Shown in pieces: positions 60,813 through 64,000 of a stretch of 64,000 bases of DNA. This DNA is from Leeuwenhoekiella parthenopeia. GTDB lineage: Bacteria; Bacteroidota; Bacteroidia; Flavobacteriales; Flavobacteriaceae. The notes under the pieces were generated by a model that saw only the letters and a list, made by a program, of their open reading frames with translations, ran no database searches and was not told where the DNA came from. The DNA is taken from assembly GCF_020782115.1 (NCBI RefSeq), contig NZ_JAJGMW010000006.1, positions 62,001 through 126,000 of the forward strand, written 5' to 3'. The translations under genes were made by a program, and so were the position numbers. Position 1 is the first letter of the stretch; every line of letters starts with the position of its first letter.

Positions 60813-62465
60813 TTAATCAAGAAGTTGTCTTGCGTGCTCAAAAGCCGACTCAGAAGTAGCCTTGCCCCCCAGCATTTCTGCCAACTCTGCAATACGCTCT
60901 TCTTTGGTCAAAGCCCGTATGGCCGTTGTTGTTTTTTGATCTTTATCTTCTTTATAAACCTTAAAATGCGAAGCACCCTGCCCTGCTATCTGAGGCAGAT
61001 GCGTGATACTTAGCAATTGCATACGCGAACCCATAGCCTTCATAATACGACCCATTTTTAAAGCCACCTCGCCACTGACCCCGGTATCAATTTCATCAAA
61101 AATTAAGGTTGGTAAATTGGCATAATCGCTTAAAACAGATTTGATCGCCAGCATAATTCGCGAAAGTTCTCCGCCTGAGGCCGCTTTCTTCAATTCCTGC
61201 GCCCGCATACCCTTATTTGCAGTAAACAGAAAATGCAACTCATCTTTACCATTCTCCAGGAATGCCGTGCTATCGGTGAGACTTACCTCAAAACGCGCAT
61301 TAGGCATACCTAAATCAATCAGAATTAAACGAAGGCGCTCGGTAAGGGCCGGCAAAATTGCCTTACGCTGTGACGTAAGTTTTTTAGCCAGTTCTTCAAG
61401 ATCTAACCTGGCCTGAGCAATTTCGCGTTCAAGCCTTAAAATATCGGCATCAAGATTATTTAGAGATTGTACCTCTTCATCAAGTTGCTCCCGAATGTTG
61501 ATTAACTCCTCAACCGTATCGACCTGATGTTTCTTTTGTAAGTCAAAAATCAGCTTTAAGCGGTTTTCCACTTTAGCAAGTTCTTCAGGATCGCTTTCGG
61601 TATCTGAAGCCAGATCATTTATAGTCTCTGCAATATCTTCCAGCTCTATATGTGCAGCCTCCAGCCTGCTGCTGAGCTCACTAAACTGATTCCCGAAACC
61701 GGCAAGTTTTGATAGTTTTACCTTAACCGCCAGCAACAGATCATTAACTCCCAGCTCTTCCTGGCCGAGGGTTTGGTAAGCTTCTGCCAGAGATTCGGTT
61801 ATGACTTCGACATTATTTAAAGTTTCAAAAGAAGATTCAAGACTTTCCTGCTCGCCCGTCTTTAAATTTGCTGCAAGCAATTCTTCGAGCAAATAGGACT
61901 TATATTCTTCTTCTTTTTGGGCTTCCTCTTTGAGTTTACGCAGTTTTTTGAGGTCCTGCTCTTTTTTTCGATAAGACTTAAATAAAAGTTTGTAAGCCGA
62001 AAGGATTTCTGCATTTTCAGCAAAGGCATCAATCACCTGAAACTGAAAGTCCAGACCCGTCACCTCAAGCGTCTGGTGCTGGCTGTGAATATCTACCAGT
62101 CTTTCGCCCAAAGCACTTAATTGCTGCAGGGTTACCGGAGTATCATTTACAAATGCCCTGCTCTTCCCGCTGGGTAAAATCTCACGGCGAACAATAGTAG
62201 TAGACTCGTAATCCAGATCTTCCTGTTCAAAAAGCTTTTTGAGATCATACGATTGAATATTGAAATGCGCCTCGATTACGCACTTATCTTCCGGATTACC
62301 AATACTGCTTAAATCGGCACGCTTTCCTAAAATTAAACCCAAAGCGCCCAGCAATATAGACTTACCGGCTCCCGTTTCACCGGTAATTACCGTAAAGCCC
62401 TCTGTAAACTGAAGCTGTACTTCTTCAATTAAGGCGTAATTTTTTATGTGTAGTTGACTTAACAA
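60813..62465 (-). CDS. recN: DNA repair protein RecN
   Basis: RecN (550 residues) is an SMC-like protein for double-strand break repair. It has Walker A GETGAGKS (29-36), a long split coiled coil (about 155-360, with a central RLDEEVQSLNNLDADILRLE-type segment), the signature region KKAASGGELSRIMLAIKSVL and Walker B LIFDEIDTGVSGEVALKMGR. Full length and motifs are intact. TTG start at 62465, five bases after the preceding small gene. Confidence 0.97.
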   Translation of the reverse strand: MLSQLHIKNYALIEEVQLQFTEGFTVITGETGAGKSILLGALGLILGKRADLSSIGNPEDKCVIEAHFNIQSYDLKKLFEQEDLDYESTTIVRREILPSGKSRAFVNDTPVTLQQLSALGERLVDIHSQHQTLEVTGLDFQFQVIDAFAENAEILSAYKLLFKSYRKKEQDLKKLRKLKEEAQKEEEYKSYLLEELLAANLKTGEQESLESSFETLNNVEVITESLAEAYQTLGQEELGVNDLLLAVKVKLSKLAGFGNQFSELSSRLEAAHIELEDIAETINDLASDTESDPEELAKVENRLKLIFDLQKKHQVDTVEELINIREQLDEEVQSLNNLDADILRLEREIAQARLDLEELAKKLTSQRKAILPALTERLRLILIDLGMPNARFEVSLTDSTAFLENGKDELHFLFTANKGMRAQELKKAASGGELSRIMLAIKSVLSDYANLPTLIFDEIDTGVSGEVALKMGRIMKAMGSRMQLLSITHLPQIAGQGASHFKVYKEDKDQKTTTAIRALTKEERIAELAEMLGGKATSESAFEHARQLLD

Positions 62466-62470
62466 TGTAT

Positions 62471-62635
62471 TTATTTGGCTTTTTTGTATGAAAAAACTCC
62501 AGTTATGGCAAATGCCAGACCCGATCCCGCTAGTATTCCTCCCAAAAAACCCATGAGGTCACCTGAAGAAAAATTTAAAATTAATATGCCTGAAACCAAC
62601 GATACTATTCCCAGAAGACGGACTTTATTCATCAT
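62471..62635 (-). CDS. small two-helix membrane protein
   Basis: About 54 residues, with two hydrophobic helices (LLGIVSLVSGILILNF and GFLGGILAGSGLAFAITGVF) and a basic end (YKKAK). It starts at one of two adjacent ATGs (62635). It ends five bases before recN, and a TATCTTTA box lies 34 bases upstream, so a real small gene is likely. Function unknown. Confidence 0.6.
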   Translation of the reverse strand: MMNKVRLLGIVSLVSGILILNFSSGDLMGFLGGILAGSGLAFAITGVFSYKKAK

Positions 62636-62669
62636 AATCAATACTAAATTAAACAAGATCTACGCAAGC

Positions 62670-62677
62670 TAAAGATA
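62670..62677 (-). promoter_or_regulatory. -7 element (TATCTTTA) before the small gene and recN
   Basis: One mismatch to TAnnTTTG. A second, perfect TATTTTTG lies at 62691-62698. Either could drive the small gene and recN. Confidence 0.4.
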
Positions 62678-62720
62678 CTCTTGAACATTCCAAAAATAAG
62701 CGGATAGTTTTATTCTTTTA

Positions 62721-63602
62721 TTATTTAATCTGTTGCCAGTAGGTAGATTTTGTAGGCGCCACTTTATTAAGTACTGAAACCAGATTACTTATATTTACCT
62801 GCGGCCCTCCCGAAAAAATAGCAGCAATTTCTTCTGCCTTTGAGTCAAAAAATACCCGTGTCAGAAAATTATTGGGACGGCTGTTATAGAGCTGGTTAAA
62901 AAGCGCAAGGCTTACCGCAATAGATTGTTTGGCCTCCCGTTCGCTTTGGGCCATATAGTCAAGGCCGTTACGGTGATAGGCATACATGGCATCAAAAAAC
63001 TCTCTGAAATTGGGAGAGAGTAAATCCTGATTAAGACGATAGCGCGACTGGGTTCCGCTTTGAGCAGACCAGCCATCACTTACCTGTTGTTGTGCCGTAT
63101 TTATAATCTGCTTGGCCTCTTCAAAATAAGGTTCTCCGGCTCCCAATTCGTATGATGCCGCATCAAGACCTATAATGGTGTAGGCATAAAAAGCCAAAAC
63201 CGAAATAAGATTGGAATCAAACGTATTTGCATTGTAATTGAGTGGTTGAAACTCGGTATACTGAAAATTGAACTGCCGGTCGTTAAAGTTTAAAATCGGT
63301 GTGTTGTAGGTACTGTTATAAACCGGGCGGGACGATTGTACCTGAATTGTTGCTGTAAAAAAATCTGAATTGATGTTAGATACAATGATAGCCAGGCTGC
63401 AATCTATTTTTTCCTGCTGTTTCATATTGAGATCTGTCCAGCTGGTTTTATTCATAAACTCTGTAATCTCTGATTGCAGGGTTCTAAATACCTGCAGATT
63501 GCTTTGACCCGTTTGCTCTGCGTTGATACTTACCGTGCAATTGAGTTCCTGAGCTTGCAGGCTCCAGGTAAGGATCGAAAGAATAAAGAGCAGTTTACGC
63601 AT
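62721..63602 (-). CDS. DUF4835 exported protein
   Basis: DUF4835 family protein (293 residues), common in Bacteroidota. The signal peptide ends SLQAQ, and the mature start ELNCTVSINAEQTGQSNLQV is typical. FTATIQVQSSRPVYNSTYNT, YYLGAGEPYFEEAK-like and ALFNQLYNSRPNNFLTRVFF segments fit the family. No enzyme motif was found. It overlaps the end of coaBC by 8 bases, the usual coaBC-DUF4835-recN order in flavobacteria. Function unknown. Confidence 0.88.
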   Translation of the reverse strand: MRKLLFILSILTWSLQAQELNCTVSINAEQTGQSNLQVFRTLQSEITEFMNKTSWTDLNMKQQEKIDCSLAIIVSNINSDFFTATIQVQSSRPVYNSTYNTPILNFNDRQFNFQYTEFQPLNYNANTFDSNLISVLAFYAYTIIGLDAASYELGAGEPYFEEAKQIINTAQQQVSDGWSAQSGTQSRYRLNQDLLSPNFREFFDAMYAYHRNGLDYMAQSEREAKQSIAVSLALFNQLYNSRPNNFLTRVFFDSKAEEIAAIFSGGPQVNISNLVSVLNKVAPTKSTYWQQIK

Positions 63603-64000
63603 ACCGTTTTTGTTGTATTAATTGAAACAGGTCCTGAGCAACCGCTTCTTTAGGCTTCAGTTCCTGCGGAAGGATCTCACCTTCACGGGTGATGAAAGTT
63701 ACTTTATTTGTTTCGGTTTTAAAACCTGCTCCGGTGTCGTTTAGCGAATTGAGTACTATGAGGTCCAGATTCTTGCGTGACAGCTTTCCTTTTGCATTTT
63801 CAATCTCATTTTCAGTCTCAAGGGCAAAACCCACCAGAAACTGATTTTGCTTGTGCTCTCCCATATATTTTAAAATATCGGGAGTAGGCTCGAGATTGAT
63901 TTGAAGCGACGCAGCCTGTTTCTTGATTTTTTGATCAGCAACGGCTGAAGGGCGATAATCTGCTACGGCAGCTGCTGCAATGGCAATATCTGTATCCGGA
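63595..64000 (-). CDS. coaBC: CoaBC, 3' part only (phosphopantothenoylcysteine synthetase end)
   Basis: Only the C-terminal 134 codons are in the window, and the frame is open to the edge. They match the CoaB half, which joins phosphopantothenate and cysteine using CTP: AIAAAAVADYRPSAVADQKI, LEPTPDILKYMGEHK, FLVGFALETE, and KNLDLIVLNSLNDTGAGF. The missing part should hold the rest of CoaB and the CoaC decarboxylase. Fusion to CoaC is assumed from the family, not seen. Confidence 0.92.
   Translation of the reverse strand, partial: PDTDIAIAAAAVADYRPSAVADQKIKKQAASLQINLEPTPDILKYMGEHKQNQFLVGFALETENEIENAKGKLSRKNLDLIVLNSLNDTGAGFKTETNKVTFITREGEILPQELKPKEAVAQDLFQLIQQKRYA

Overview
The window is typical chromosomal DNA of a member of the Flavobacteriaceae (Bacteroidota), probably marine. 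The genus cannot be fixed from sequence alone. The evidence is a TamL/TamB pair in which the BamA-family barrel is a lipoprotein, the gliding lipoprotein GldI, a C-terminal type IX secretion signal, a SusC-like TonB receptor, a DUF2752 plus CCC-motif membrane-protein pair, a 6S-Flavo-type RNA beside zapA, and repeated promoter elements of the Bacteroidota form TAnnTTTG. By eye the DNA is moderately AT-rich. Coding density is high. I found no rRNA, tRNA, insertion sequence, prophage or CRISPR array.

Layout. 1-8000: end of a PAP2 phosphatase, then tamB-tamL on the minus strand. 8170-13600: a small hydrophilic protein, a secreted protein, a CarboxypepD_reg-like exported protein, an orphan ExbD with a strong inverted repeat at its start, and a TPR hybrid histidine kinase. 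13800-21000: WbqC-like protein, then a long minus-strand run (TPR membrane protein, ribH, small membrane protein, mutL, two rhomboid proteases, an EEP-family hydrolase). 21100-23500: recF, a lipoprotein, DUF721, then ndk. 23600-28200: PhoD-like phosphatase, then nrnA-gldI-double PPIase, then a DUF4168 gene broken by a one-base frameshift. 28200-33000: pepD, pterin dehydratase, yebC, and an unusual pair (peptidoglycan-binding/YkuD-like protein plus membrane protein). 32800-35260: a minus-strand cell-division and RNA unit (zapB-like, zapA, 6S RNA, rny). 35500-42500: M23 peptidase, TonB receptor, cysteine desulfurase, Asp-rich lipoprotein, Smr protein. 42570-45400: type IX cargo protein, DUF2752, CCC protein. 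45400-48800: phoH-purC and a sodium:alanine symporter. 48890-54880: a plus-strand run from SAM hydrolase to miaA. 54880-60800: two-component system, coaE, YbbR, glycosyltransferase, fabI. 60800-64000: recN, a small membrane protein, DUF4835, and the 3' part of coaBC.

Most genes are core housekeeping: DNA repair (mutL, recF, recN), coenzyme synthesis (ribH, coaBC, coaE), nucleotides (purC, ndk), lipids (fabI), RNA turnover and modification (rny, nrnA, miaA), and envelope assembly (tamB/tamL, M23, gldI, PPIases). The points most worth a second look are the 6S RNA and its promoter, the frameshifted DUF4168 gene, the lysin-like gene pair at 30984-32716, the inverted repeats before exbD and before the sensor kinase, and the structured intergenic region at 35202-35527. 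I saw no clear, wholly new multi-gene system. The 30984-32716 pair is the best candidate.
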